A DNA stretch of 64,000 nt from Sinonovacula constricta (GCA_007844125.1 CM017563.1:31082343-31146342); one strand, 5' to 3'. Shown: positions 24,407 to 35,900, counted from the stretch's first letter. Notes: a model not told the origin generated them from the sequence alone. Made by a program: numbers and translations.

Positions 24407-24633
24407 CCATCCGACTTAGAAGTCCCCGCCTAACTTCTACCTGTTCTACAAAAATGACATGTAATCCGCCCCATAAAACTGTCAATCAAACTGTCAATCG
24501 TCTTGACGTGTTTAAACTTGTCGTCACAATTGTAGGAGTCAAGCCAGAAAGCGTGGTTTGTTGAATATGCGCAGTTGAAAAAAACATTTAGTAAAATAGA
24601 TCGATCTGTTTTGTCCATTGTAAAATGTCAGGA
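24407..24633. repeat. Dispersed repeat D2, copy 1
   Basis: Matches 42185-42390: GACATGTAATCCGCCCCA, AAACTGTCAAT.AAACTGTCA, GAGTCAAGCCAGAA.GCGTGG and AGTAAAATAGATCGATCT. Followed immediately by a SINE-3 3' half. Confidence 0.8.
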
Positions 24634-24635
24634 TC

Positions 24636-24772
24636 GTTTGACTGGATGTGGTGTTATGCCAGGTGTTCACGGCATGCTATACATAATGAAGGCAGGTCTA
24701 TATCTGCTTCAAGTGGACATCGTCTCCAGAATTACTAAAATGCTGTTGATGGGACGATAAACCAAATGAACA
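24636..24772 (+). repeat. SINE-3 3' half
   Basis: TGACTGGATGTGGTGTTATG through CTTCAAGTGGACATCGTCTC to GGGACGATAAACC. It directly follows another dispersed repeat (24407-24633). Confidence 0.8.
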
Positions 24773-24838
24773 AACAAATGTTAATGTATGTGATAATACA
24801 CACTGAATAATCAAGCATTTCTCCACCAAACACTATAT

Positions 24839-26422
24839 ACATGTACTACTCAAAATTTGATAAGGATAGCTTTTTCAATGCTACATATTTTGTAATATAC
24901 GCAATGCAGTCCCTCAAGTTTTGGTGTGTATATTTATTAGAGTGTTTACTACAAGGTACAGTGAGTTTTACTGCGGTTTCACGGCCCACGGCTTCCCGAT
25001 TTGCACGGGGAAAAGACTACCCATGAAAAGAGGCGTGGTGGCAACATGTTCAATTGTACACACTTTCAAGTTATTCACTTGAATGTAACACATTCAGCTT
25101 AAAACTTACTGAATACGTAAAATATGGCGAATTTGCGCGTACGGCATCGTTTAAGTAGGGAAGAAATGAATATGGGCGTCGGGATGCTTGCAGGAGGGCG
25201 TTCTCAGCCTCAAGTGGCACGTGCACTCGGCGTGTCACAGAGTGTAGTTTCACGGATGTGGAACCGTTACCAAACTTATGGTGACGCTACCCACAGGCAT
25301 GGGGAGGTCGTCAAAGAGCAACAACGCAGGCTGAAGACAGGTTTTTAGTTATACAAGCTCAACGTCACCGGTTTATGAACGCAACAACGCTACGTAGTGA
25401 CGTTGAAAATGCAACGGGAGTGCGGGTTTCGACTCAAACAGTACGAAACAGACTCCATAACGTTGGTATGCGCGCTAGAAGACCCGCAATCCGCATTCCA
25501 TTGATGCGGCAGCATTTGCAAACACGCCTTCAATGGGCCCGAGGTCACGTCACATGTACGTTGAATGATTGGACCCCGGTACTGTTCACCGATGAGTCTA
25601 GATTTTGTGTGGACTTCACGGATAGATGGGCACGGGTGTGGAGAATGACCCATGAGCGTTTTGCACCTGTTTGCATTGCAAACCATGATCGCTATGGAGG
25701 GCGTTCCATCATGGTGTGGTCGGGGATCAGCATGCAGGGCAAGACTGACCTTCATATCGTTGATAACGGCAGCCTGACGGGCCAACGGTACGTTGATGAG
25801 ATCCTGGACGTGTATGTCCGCCCGTACGCTGGCGCTATAGGCCCTGAATTCATTTTAATGGACGACAATGCAAGTCCACACAGGGCCATGGTGACCAACA
25901 GGTACCTCCAGGATGCCACCATCGTCCGAATGGATTGGCCGGCACGTTCCCCCGACCTCAATCCCATAGAACATGTATGGGACATACTGTAGAGAGCCAT
26001 TTTAGCCCGTCCTGTTAAGCCCACTACAGTCCAGGAGCTAAGACGGGCCCTCTAGGAGGAGTGGGTTCGAATCCCACAAATCTCAATCCGGAGGCTTGTT
26101 TGCAGCATGCGCCGGCGATGTCAGGCGGTTATCAATGCAAATGGACATCACACTCGATACTGACCAAGAAATTAATTCAATTGATTCATTTGCAGCAAAA
26201 TTTCACATTTCGCACATCCATACGAAAACGTCAATTTAGCACCCATTCAACTTTTGGCTTCTGTCTCGCTTCAATGAATACACCAAAATCTTATTTCTAT
26301 CTTCAAACAAATAGACAAATGCATAAACTTTCATTTAAAATAATAAAAATGTGGTCGACATTTATATCCAATCAAATATAAGCAATCTAAAAAGCTATCA
26401 TCAAATTTTTAGTAGTATATGT
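24839..26422 (+). mobile_element. Tc1-like element
   Basis: Imperfect terminal inverted repeats bracket a Tc1 transposase pseudogene. The left end ACATGTACTACTCAAAATTT (24839 on) pairs with the inverse of the right end, which reads ACATATACTACTAAAAATTT from 26422 backward. Both continue GAT..ATAGCTTTTT. A clear TA duplication is not preserved at both borders. Element length is about 1.6 kb, normal for the family. Confidence 0.8.
25124..26163 (+). pseudogene. Tc1-like transposase (DD34E), broken
   Basis: Cut-and-paste transposase. Order seen: an N-terminal helix-turn-helix (REEMNMGVGMLAGGRSQPQVARALGVSQSVVSRMWNRYQ), a second HTH (TLRSDVENATGVRVSTQTVRNRL), then the catalytic core. The core has FTDES (Asp 1), LMDDNASPH (Asp 2) and DLNPIEHVWD (Glu), with 34 residues between the last two. 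Damage: a one-base loss near 25302 after RHG shifts the frame (GGRQRATTQAEDRF continues in another frame). TAG stops occur after HVWDIL (25990) and after RRAL (about 26053), both where Gln would be expected. Coding similarity continues to NANGHHTRY and a TGA at 26163. The core itself is otherwise well preserved, so decay is fairly recent. Confidence 0.88.
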
Positions 26423-26473
26423 CAGGTTCTCGTCAGAATTGTCATATCTTGTCAATTTTAAGGAGTATCAATT

Positions 26474-26787
26474 ATTGTTTGTTTATTGGGTTTATCGTCC
26501 CATCAACAGTATTTCAGTTATCTGGAAACGGTGTCCACTTGATGCAGATATAGTTCTGCCTTCACTTTGTATAGCATGCCGTAAACACCTGGCATGATAC
26601 CACACCCACTCACATTATCCTGACACCGGGCCAACCAGTCGTGGAACTACCCTTATATTTGCTTAAGCGTTAGCAAGGGAGCTTCACCACTACCAATTTA
26701 ACGACTTTGGTATGTCGCGGCCAGAGATCGAACCCGGGGCCTCCCGTACCTTAGCCGACGCTCTACCGAATGCGCTACCAGGTGGAG
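26474..26787 (-). repeat. SINE-3 copy
   Basis: Near full length: tail TTTGTTTATTGGGTTTATCG, body, and head ending CGAATGCGCTACCAGGTGG. Confidence 0.85.
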
Positions 26788-27037
26788 TATCATTTATACA
26801 TAATTTATATAAGAATTGTGGGATGTATGACAACACAATATCAGCTTCTTTTATCTGGGGATCAATTAATGTTATACTTTGCTTCAACTATTGATGAAGA
26901 ATAGATGAATTATTGTATATTATTATACATGTTACGAATGGTGATCAAAGATTTATGTTGAGATTAGTTAAATATCACATCTGTAAAGGCAAAAGGAGAA
27001 ACACAAGCCGTCGCAGGGGCGGATCCGGAAAATTTTG

Positions 27038-27339
<302 letters not shown>

Positions 27340-27342
<3 letters not shown>

Positions 27343-27565
27343 GTGTGTGGTGGGGGTTATAAATCAATGTCCATTTAACTTAATCGCAGTAAATGCAAGA
27401 TATATATACTCAGTTCGGGATCATCACTTCGACCTAAGCAGTCAATAGACAAAATTTACTTTTAAATATTAGTATTAGTATGTTTAAGCTTACATGTATG
27501 TGTTTTACAACTATGTTTTTTCCCTGGTTGGTGGGGGATGCACCTCTCCCCTCGATCCATCCCTG
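27340..27565. repeat. Dispersed repeat D3, copy 2, next to (GT)n
   Basis: TCAATGTCCATTTAACTTAA, CTTCGACCTAAGCAGTCAAT, CCCTGGTTGGTGGGGGATGC. Its left edge continues into the long (GT)n tract. Confidence 0.75.
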
Positions 27566-27808
27566 TGCCGTCTGTATTAAAAGCAATATCCAACATTTTG
27601 ACTATATCAAATACAATTAATAAAACCTTAAAGCCACGTTTTCTTATGTTTGAGCATAATTCATAAACTCATGCTTTAGTATAAATTGAGACGAGTTTTT
27701 GACCTACATCAAATATTAGACAGTACATGTCGTGAAAACATCGCTCTTAATGCTTAATTTTTCCCAAACCTAAAATACGCTCGACATGGTTGTGGCTGTT
27801 GTTGTTAA

Positions 27809-28820
27809 GGTAAGAGGGGCCTAATTAGCCAATGCTGTCTGAAACGGCAATGTTTGGCGACATCGAGTTCGTAAATGTCCTCGGCAGTATCCGACACGTT
27901 CTCCGGAACTAATCGGATTTGATCGTAGCAAACATTTTTAATCATTATTTTTTATGTATCTTGCAAATATTGATAATATTTTTTTCAAACAAGTAATAAT
28001 TTCAACAAAAAATATCTTATATTTCTTTAAATAAAAAAAAATATTTACCAAAAAATTGGGATCCCAAAGCGTGACGTTATATTTTCGGAAAATACCAAAA
28101 TGGCGGACAGAGACAGCAGCAATCGTACCTACTCGGCGATCTCCGGCAAGCTTCGGACGGAATTACCCGAGGAGTTCCGAGTGACAGCAGAGGTCGATAT
28201 GTGAAACGGAAAACATTAAAATCAACAATTTAAGTTCTATTGTAAACAGATACACATTCAGAAGTCAGTTTTAAGTGTTAAGAAAAACAGGGAATATGAC
28301 AATTTTAAAGCGAATATTTCAAAAACTAAACGGTGAAAGTCTGTAATTATTTGTTATGTGATTGGTATATGTATATAGCAAATTTTGATATGCATTTTAT
28401 AAACATACTGGTATAATTAAAATATTTAGAAACTCTGAAAGTTTGTGTATGTTTCTGTGTCAAGGAAATTTTCCGAAAGGGGTATAGATGCCTTTTTCAG
28501 TGTAAAATCATCAAATGTTTGTACTTGAACAATATAAATGAGTTCTTTTTAATGTTTAGGGTTATGCTTATAAAGTTACACCACTAATGCTAAAATATAT
28601 TATAGTTTTGAACCCCCAAATTAGACTTTTTAGCAATAACCACCTGTAAAAAATGGTCCTGGGACAAGGCGAGGGGGTCACTCTATTCAAATGGGATTTT
28701 TTCTAAAACATGACGGTGAAATTCTTTCATATTCTATTTTTATATCTGATATATGATATTTATCACTATGGACATGCTTAGTTTAGGATTCTTAATAGCT
28801 TCTTTTAGGCCCCTCTTACC
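27809..28820. mobile_element. 1-kb TTAA-flanked inverted-repeat element
   Basis: The terminus GGTAAGAGGGGCCTAA (27809-27824) is repeated inverted and exact at 28805-28820. Both are flanked by TTAA (27805-27808, 28821-28824). A TTAA target site is the hallmark of piggyBac-type transposons, though the terminal bases differ from the best known piggyBac ends. No transposase is present. The interior contains an ATG-initiated mini-ORF at 28100. Confidence 0.75.
28100..28204 (+). CDS. Candidate mini-ORF or captured 5' exon inside TTAA element
   Basis: CAAAATGGCGGACAGAG is a strong metazoan start context. The frame reads MADRDSSNRTYSAISGKLRT then ELPEEFRVTAEVDM and stops: 34 residues in a locally GC-richer patch. 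AGAG|GTCGAT near the end could serve as a splice donor, making this a first coding exon. No family is recognised. It may be a captured host exon, the remnant 5' end of the element's own gene, or chance. Confidence 0.25.
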   Translation: MADRDSSNRTYSAISGKLRTELPEEFRVTAEVDM

Positions 28821-28844
28821 TTAATTTGTTTAAGAAAATACCGA

Positions 28845-28955
28845 CGTCATAGCCGATTATCCCAATAATAATATCACGTGATTTAAATAGTAAGTGGCCC
28901 GTGGGTTTCTTAGTTTAAAAATGGCTAATTGTGCAGCGTGACTCTGAAAGAAAAC
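28845..28955 (-). mobile_element. TTAA MITE-A piece, left of a SINE-1 insertion
   Basis: AATACCGACGTCATAGCCGA ... TTAGTTTAAAAATGGCTAAT then TGTGCAGCGTGACTC. The element resumes after the SINE (29240-29340), ending CAAACTGTCGGATATCACTT. Confidence 0.65.
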
Positions 28956-29228
28956 CCGGCCGCAATAGCTCAAGTGGTAGTGCGTCGGCTTGCGGATTGG
29001 GAGGTCGCGGGTTCAAACCCCGGCCGGGTCAAACCAAAGACTTTAAAGTTGGTAGTAGTTGCTTCCCTCCTAACGCTCGGGGTTAAGGGGACTGCATTAC
29101 GCCTAATTCGTCGGTGTCAGTATAATGGACCGGCCGGGTTCAGTCCCTGTGCACCTCATAAGTGCCCCTGTGCTATAATGATAGAAATGTCGCTGCACAG
29201 TATCGGCAAAAACGCCGGCTAATCCCAT
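28956..29228 (+). repeat. SINE-1, full copy
   Basis: tRNA-derived SINE of about 270 bp. The tRNA-like head has an A box (AATAGCTCAAGTGGTAG) and a B box (GGGTTCAAACCCCGG), with pairing ends CCCGGCC/GGCCGGG. Body: CAAAGACTTTAAAGTTGGTA ... TGTGCTATAATGATAGAAAT ... CAGTATCGGCAAAAACGCCG. It is inserted within a TTAA MITE copy, whose pieces flank it. Confidence 0.88.
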
Positions 29229-29239
29229 TCATCCCCTCA

Positions 29240-29340
29240 GAAAGGAAAAAAAATCAATAAACAGTACATCTGGTAGCACTTACTTATTTTGGCTGTTTGA
29301 AGAAAAATAATTGGCCCCAAACTGTCGGATATCACTTTTA
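29240..29340 (-). mobile_element. TTAA MITE-A piece, right of the SINE-1 insertion
   Basis: Ends with CCCAAACTGTCGGATATCAC, the MITE-A terminus. Together with 28845-28955 it shows the SINE inserted into an existing MITE. Confidence 0.55.
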
Positions 29341-29886
29341 AATTGCCATTTAGGGATCTTTAACTTGAATTTTAAATATCTCCACTCTATAAGCACGGTA
29401 TTTCCATACCTTGTTCCACTGGGATTTCCAATTACACTGGAATCAAGGAATTTAATTTTGTTTTAAACTTATAAGATCTAGCAGAGTTACAATCTTATAA
29501 AAAGAATAGAAAAAAAGCTCATATTATTATTATCAGCGTGCTGTTTCATCTAATGTCAAGGACCTGTTTATGATGCTAAGACCACTAAAATGATAGAAAT
29601 AGAAGTCGCAGGATTTGATTTAGCCTAACAATCATTTAGAAATTAAAGGGTTAGGTCTACGGGTCATAGGCATCAAATTTATGGTTCTATTTTTTTATGA
29701 AACTACCCGCTGGTATACAGTGGAATTTGTTGTCCTGCCACTGGTCCACCAAGCAGGTATAGATAAAACATTGATCTTGTAGTTTACTATGATCATTTAG
29801 TTAAATAAATGCAAAATTGATATATTACGTTTATTTGACACTGTAAGAAATTTTTATATATAACCAAATACGCACGATCTTCAGAG

Positions 29887-30157
29887 TGACCGGCCGCAAT
29901 AGATCAGTTGATAGAGCGTCGGCTTGCGGATCGGGAGGTCGCGGGTTCAAACCCCGGCCGGGTCAAACCAAAGACTTTAAAGTTGGTAGTAGTGGCTTCG
30001 CTCCTACGCTCGGGGCGAAGGGGACAGCATTACACCTGACTCGTCGGTGTCAGTATAATGGACCGAACGGGTTCAGTCCCTGCGCACCTCATAAGTGTCA
30101 CTGTGCTATAATGATAGAAATGTCGCTGCACAGTATCGGCAAAATGCCGGCAAAATC
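29887..30157 (+). repeat. SINE-1 copy
   Basis: Same head (B box GGGTTCAAACCCCGG) and body as the copy 0.9 kb upstream, ending CAGTATCGGCAAAATGCCGG. Confidence 0.88.
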
Positions 30158-30164
30158 CCTGATC

Positions 30165-30365
30165 TTTAAAGTTATCAAAGAGATAATTAAAAGAAAAGGA
30201 AGAAAGAGAAGGACAAGAAGAAAGAAGACGAAAGAGGCGGAGAATGAAAAGAAGAGGAAGAAGAGTTGAAGAAAGAATACTATAAAAGAATGAGACTTAA
30301 GTAGATAAAAAGGAAGGAAAAGTAGAAGGGGCGGGAGAAGAAGAAAAAAAAGAAGAAGAAGACAT
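30165..30365. repeat. Purine-rich (GAA/GGA) tract
   Basis: Degenerate GAA and GGA triplets directly after a SINE-1 copy; probably grown from its A-rich tail. Confidence 0.75.
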
Positions 30366-30614
30366 TCCAGTTGTAAAACAGTTCAAGCAATAAAGGCACA
30401 TGTCATTATCTTCAATGCCAAAGTTTGTCAACAATTTTCGTAAAACGATATCTAGAGAGGATTTCTCCAAAGCAGCATCCGTCGGAGCACAGAAAACTGC
30501 TGCAGCTGAGAGGTGTTGCTTGTCAGAGGTCACAATTATTTGTTCAATAAGATGGAACGATAGGCATTGGCTGTGTGGCTCGCTTCCATATCTAAAAGAG
30601 GCATTTTCAAGCAA
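30297..30614 (-). CDS. Unrecognised 105-residue open frame
   Basis: Reads ENASFRYGSEPHSQCLSFHL, IEQIIVTSDKQHLSAAAVFC, APTDAALEKSSLDIVLRKLL and onward to TTG, then a Ser/Pro tail from the purine-rich tract. Composition looks protein-like, but no family is recognised and no flanking exon is found. It may be a decayed gene or element piece. Confidence 0.2.
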   Translation of the reverse strand: MLENASFRYGSEPHSQCLSFHLIEQIIVTSDKQHLSAAAVFCAPTDAALEKSSLDIVLRKLLTNFGIEDNDMCLYCLNCFTTGMSSSSFFSSSPAPSTFPSFLST

Positions 30615-30639
30615 GGTAGATGTATGCTAGACCACAAAC

Positions 30640-31780
30640 GTACCAAATCACATTAGTAATATATTATTTCACGAACGCGACCATGCTGGTATCTATTTAA
30701 TGTGTTAGCTACTTTGGAAAATGTACACAACGTGCCTTTTATAGACCCTTGGTAAGCCATTTGTACCATGTATCGCGATCTGCAAGTTAGTTTATTACTA
30801 AAGGCAAATCAAGTTTAAAGCTCTTTAATACCCGAAGTTCAATTGCCAATTTATGCTAAATCTTTACTCTCGCATTGCCCAGAAATGTTTGCTGTGTTGC
30901 TATTATCATGGAAATTTAAGCCTACCAGATTGAATTATATTTTATATTTTAGTTGACAACTACCCTGGCGATGGTTGGTGTTTTAATTTTTTATGAAGAA
31001 ACACATCCCCAGGATAAAGCATAAGTTAAGTGTTTTCGTTTGCTCTATGTTAAAAACAGAACAGGACAGAGAAATTTTATTGACATAAAATATTAAACAA
31101 TATTTGTAGCCATACACTGCACAGTAACAGATAGTGGGAAAGGTAACATTATCATAGAATAACAAAGACAAGAGTGTCTACATTGCCGACGTCCATCCCG
31201 TCAGTTCATGGTCGGTCTAAAGGTCAGAATTTCACTGTACATAGATTTACTCTTAGACAGTATAATACAGGTCTATTGATATTATATAAAGTATAAGTTG
31301 CTTCATTCCGACGTTATATTACATCGCATGTACCTTCGGCTGCTTATTTTAAATATCTCAAGTTTTTAAACAATTTAAAAATGCAGCTCTTTCTATATTA
31401 TTTTCTATTTACAATTTTATGTAGAGTGCCCAATAACAGTTCATTAAAACTATTAGTGTTGTGTTTCCGTGAAGTCAGTTTCGACCAACCGGACGCTGTC
31501 TCTCCCCACCAAGTTTTTGGGTATGTTTGTGGAGTGAAAGCGTCCCGCCGATCATGATTTCCTTTTATCCGGAAGCATGCCGTTAAATGATTGTTTTTGT
31601 ATACTACAATGTTTTGATTTAGGAGAGTTGTATAATGTCAGATTTAATAGATCCAAGTGTGGGATTCAGTTAAAGGGAGAAGATACCCCTTCATTGTATC
31701 GTTATTCAATTTGTGATCATCGAATCGAATGGCCTGGATGCCAAATAAACTTGATATGTCTGATTTTCAACTATTAATGG
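30640..31780. other. Unassigned
   Basis: Ordinary AT-rich sequence between repeats; no exon or element recognised. Confidence 0.4.
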
Positions 31781-31784
31781 TACA

Positions 31785-32162
31785 TGTAGTATCCGACAAC
31801 AGTGGTATCCGGTTGCCATTATCAGAAACATGTAACAATATCTCAACATTGTTTTGGTAAATTTGGGCATATTTTTTTAATTAACTCGTACTTGAGTCCA
31901 AGTAAAAACGTTTTTAAACACTTCTTCAGTTACTTCAGTAAATAGACATTACCAAGCGTGTAATAAGACACTCTAAATGTTCTTTCTGTCTAAATCTATA
32001 AATAGGAACTTTTGAGATTTCTGCTTAAAATAGATGTCGACGTTTCGCCTATGATGATATAATGTAATATTGAAAGTAAGTGGTCACGTGGTTTTCTTAC
32101 ATTTAGTACAAAAATAGTTAACTGTGCAGCGTGACTCAGATAGGACCAACATATTCGTAATG
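31785..32162 (-). mobile_element. TTAA MITE-A copy forming one arm of a foldback
   Basis: TAGTATCCGACAACAGTGGT near the start, then AACATGTAACAATATCTCAA, GATGTCGACGTTTCGCCTAT and TGTGCAGCGTGACTCAGATA. The last 83 bp are repeated inverted at 32445-32527. Confidence 0.65.
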
Positions 32163-32527
32163 GGATTGGGATTAGCCGGCATTTTTGCCGATACTGCGAA
32201 GCGACATTTCTATCATTATAGCACAGGGGTACTTATGAGGTGCATAGGGACTGAACCCGGCCGGTCCATTATACTGACACCGACGAGTCAGGCGTAATGC
32301 TGTCCCCTTAGCTCCTAAGGAGGGAAGCCACTACTACCAACTTTAAAGTCTTTGGTTTGACCCGGCCAGGGTTCGAACCCACGACCTCCCGATCCGCAAG
32401 CCGACGCTCTACCACCTGTGCTATTGGGATTATACCCCACTCGTCATTACGAATATGTTTGTCCTATCTGAGTCACGCTGCACAGTTAACTATTTTTGTA
32501 CTAAATGTAAGAAAATTACATGACCAC
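32080..32527. repeat. 83-bp inverted repeat with SINE-1 in the loop
   Basis: Arms 32080-32162 and 32445-32527. The inner 69 bp differ at a single base (ACCAAC versus ACAAAC) and the outer 14 bp at about three. The 282-bp spacer is the minus-strand SINE-1. Confidence 0.88.
32166..32440 (-). repeat. SINE-1 copy in the loop of an inverted repeat
   Basis: Inverse orientation copy: AGCCGGCATTTTTGCCGATA at the 3' end, head GGGTTCGAACCCACG and ACCACCTGTGCTATTGGG. It fills almost all of the spacer between two 83-bp inverted arms. Confidence 0.88.
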
Positions 32528-32954
32528 AAATAAACAATATTGTATAATTTTTTTTTTGAATTATTTGCGCGAATTTACGTCCGCGCGAAACAGTCTTTTT
32601 CCGCAATTGCGCGAAATTTCGTGCCAGCGAAATTAAATGATACCACAGTTGTACGACATCAATAAACGAGATTTCGCGGGATCTTTTCAGGTAACAATAA
32701 TTTATTTGGTTGATGAATAAACACACTTTTTTCCTTAACTAACAGACACAACCTTTAATTTGTACATGTATTCGTGATACCATTTCATAACTTCAAGTCT
32801 TAATAGACCAGTCGCATAACATTTATTTTTAAATAACGGGAATATGAATGGACTCTTGTATTACAACTAGTGTATTTTTTGGATTTATACTTGAAAAGTG
32901 ATATTATTGCTGAGATGTGAATGGATATATAAGATGTCGCTCCGCCCCCCAGCC

Positions 32955-33000
32955 CACTCTCTCTCTCTCTCTCTCTCTCCCCCCCCCCCCCACCCTCCCC
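32955..33000. repeat. (CT)n and C-run
   Basis: CT repeats followed by a run of about 12 C; low-complexity only. Confidence 0.85.
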
Positions 33001-33374
33001 CGCCAAAAAAACTACAACAAGAACAACAAACAAACCTACTCGTATATAATCTAATTAGGGTGGGAGGTGGAGGGGATGATTATATGGACCATATTAACTA
33101 CATTTAACGTTACAACCCATGAATTAGTTAGGAAAACAGGCATCCCATTTCCGTGGAAATTAAAACGATTCTGACAATGATAATAAGATGTAGTAATGTG
33201 ACTACAGTTTCCATGGTAACAACAAGATATCTGATTATTAATTGGTCTTAAGACCAGTTCAACGAATACAAATTTCCTACAATGTTATGGCATTGTTTAA
33301 AATTACGATATCAATCATGAGCAAGTTTTTAACAATAACCTTAGATAAGTAAACTAGCATATGTTGTGAACAGT

Positions 33375-33505
33375 CATGCATAAATCCCATCTCGTCATTG
33401 CAAACAGGTGTTTCCTATTTGAGCCACGATGCAGAGATAGCTATTTTTGAAACTTAGAAAACCACGAGACCACTTACTTTTGAGATCGCGTTCTATAATT
33501 CTGTC
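33375..33505 (+). mobile_element. TTAA MITE-A fragment
   Basis: CATAAATCCCATCTCGTCAT, GAGCCACGATGCAGAGATAG then CTATTTTTG and GACCACTTACTTTTGAGATC match the reference middle. Confidence 0.6.
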
Positions 33506-33794
33506 CAACAATTCCACCAAAGCATTTGTTCGGTATTTAGATACCACGTTTAATGTAGGCGGTATATCTAAGAAATATAAAGATAAAACAGAGCATTGTC
33601 ATTTTGATGAATGTGTTAACTTACGTGTTAAACTGAGAGTATCTTGGCACTGTTTAGGAATAAAAAATGCTGCATTTTTGTAAAATTGGTATTCATTACA
33701 TTTTCATTTTAAGAATGGTACATGAAGCAACGTTAAAATTAAATCATATTAATATTAAAATATGAATAAATATTATGAAATATTAACTTATGTT

Positions 33795-33970
33795 ACGGTT
33801 GATAGATCGTCGGCTTCACGTGCAACATATCCCCGGTTTGAATCCGAGCCGCGTAAAAGATTTAAGTCATAAAAGATTGGTTGTGGTATAGCTTGAGTTA
33901 TAAGGCTAGTTCTACGACATTATACACGTATCTTCTTCAAGCTGACACTATCTTCGGATTACCCAAACAC
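33795..33970 (+). repeat. tRNA-like SINE remnant
   Basis: GGTTGATAGATCGTCGGCTT and B-box-like GGTTTGAATCCGAG, followed by TTGTGGTATAGCTTGAGTTA resembling the SINE-3 post-head region. Confidence 0.4.
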
Positions 33971-33974
33971 GCAA

Positions 33975-34900
33975 TATGTATAAACGTTTTTTTATAAGTA
34001 AGGGAGACAATTCGCTAAAACTAAATTTCGTCAGCACGAGTTACTTCTCTTTATACGACACAGTTGTATGCGGTATTTTAATGATAACAGAACAATTTAG
34101 TGTATAGTTTAATGTATGATGACTTTCTTGTGTATTTTCGAGTGTATAGGCGTTTTTATGGAGAAAAACTATCTAACGATGATATTTTATGGGTTAAGGT
34201 TCGCTAAAACTGCGTATTGGCGTCATATTCGTGTTGTTTAAAAAGCAGCAGTAGCAACAACAACGATAATAACAACAATTATAACAATAACAAAAACAAC
34301 AATAACAACAGGATTTTGGTAAATTTAATGTTCAAGTGCGTTGAATGTTACAATAGCCTTTTTATTGTTTAAGAAAATTAATGTACTCTCATCAAATGCT
34401 TTATGTGATTCTTTGGAATTTTTTTTATCTCGAGCTTAAATCCCTGCTTCCGTCCACGTAATGCCGAATCGAATTAGGAATCTATATTTTAAAAATGTTA
34501 AGTTTAATTTAATGTTAATTTTATTTGAATTATTTGTATCTTTTTTTGAGATAAACAAATGCATCTTCTCCTGCTGCCAATACCTTTTTATGGACACTAA
34601 AAAAATCGTTTTCTTTATTGCACTTATCCAAAAGGTTTTGTCAGACTTTGATTTGTTAAAATTGAACTGCTACAGGAAGTTATTTTTAGAGTGGCATATT
34701 TTCGCCACCTGTATTAAAATTAACAATTAAAAATTAAAATAAAAAAAAGATTATCAAAATTCCATGAAATGGTTGGGGGTTTTCATGATAAGCATCTGCT
34801 GTTTCCAAAAATAAATGTCTTTATGACAATGTGGGATAAAAATCCTGACAGGACTCTGCCATTATTCACCACTACATACTGGTTACCTTTCACACATTTT
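33975..34900. other. Unassigned
   Basis: AT-rich, with an AAC/AAT tract near 34250-34310; no gene recognised. Confidence 0.4.
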
Positions 34901-34964
34901 TAGGCTTTGTTATCACGAAAGGTTTCCATATATTGCTGGAAACCTTTCGTGATAACGAGGCCTA
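34901..34964. repeat. Hairpin beside an (AT)n tract
   Basis: GTTATCACGAAAGGTTTCCA (34909-34928) is exactly inverted at 34937-34956 with an 8-base loop; imperfect pairing extends to TAGGC / GGCCTA. The motif TTTCGTGATAA recurs once more after the (AT)n tract, near 35080. Confidence 0.8.
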
Positions 34965-34965
34965 T

Positions 34966-35076
<111 letters not shown>

Positions 35077-35542
35077 ATATTTCGTGATAAATGCAAATGT
35101 GTTGTTATGGTTACATGCTTTCCAGGATTAGGTAGGGTAGATAGGTTTTTTTCCCCATTATAAACATTTAATACTCCTGGGTAGGATCGGCTCAAACCGT
35201 ACTGGATCCTCAAACATATGACCTCTTGATTGATTGACAAGTTACAAGGTAACAGATGGAATATGTTATAGTCGCTTCCGCTAATATCGCGGGTCTTAAC
35301 TTTACCATGGTATTACTGTAAGTCTTTCCTAAGTAGGTCAACAAATGCTGCAGTAAACAAACAAAAACTTTTCATTACAATACCTCTGTAATAGGAAGTG
35401 CGACATTTTTACACCACTGAAAATGGTAGGGTCGGGCATACTTTTAGGTAGGGTCGGGTGACCCTAACAGAACATTTTTTAGGCCTAACTGTAATTACGA
35501 AACTAACGATGTAAATCGCTAACACGCCAAGAGTCCTATTAA

Positions 35543-35900
35543 AGATTGTATCCACTCGTTTAGACCAAAATATTTTTTCTTAAATAACCAACTATATCTT
35601 TTTGACCTGAAAAGATCTTGCAAAATGCTGCTCATTGATTTCTAGATCAGTGTGAACAGTGAACCATAAATCCCTATTCCTCACTGCATACTGGTATTTC
35701 CTTTCTGAGCCAGGTAATAGAGATAGCGATTTTAACTAGGAATACCACGTGACAACTCACTTATGAGATTGTGTTATATCGTCATCCGGGTTATCCGCTC
35801 TGACATCAATATCTATTTTAAGCAGAGATCACTATCGTGCATATTTATCGATTTGGAATGATTGAACTTTTAACTTCAAGTGTCCTATTTTAATACACCA
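35543..35900 (+). mobile_element. TTAA MITE-A copy, 3' part lost
   Basis: TTAA (35539-35542) then AGATTGTATCCACTCGTTTA, CTTGCAAAATGCTGCTCATT, CGTCATCCGGGTTATCCGCT and CTGACATCAATATCTATTTT. Confidence 0.7.

Noticed and set aside
28956..29030. tRNA gene
   Set aside because: A and B boxes and a pairing stem exist, but the sequence continues into a SINE body shared by two other copies, so it is a SINE promoter head.
32555..32650. CGCGAAA-rich patch as a CpG island or promoter
   Set aside because: Short and isolated, with no following exon; looks like part of an unclassified repeat.
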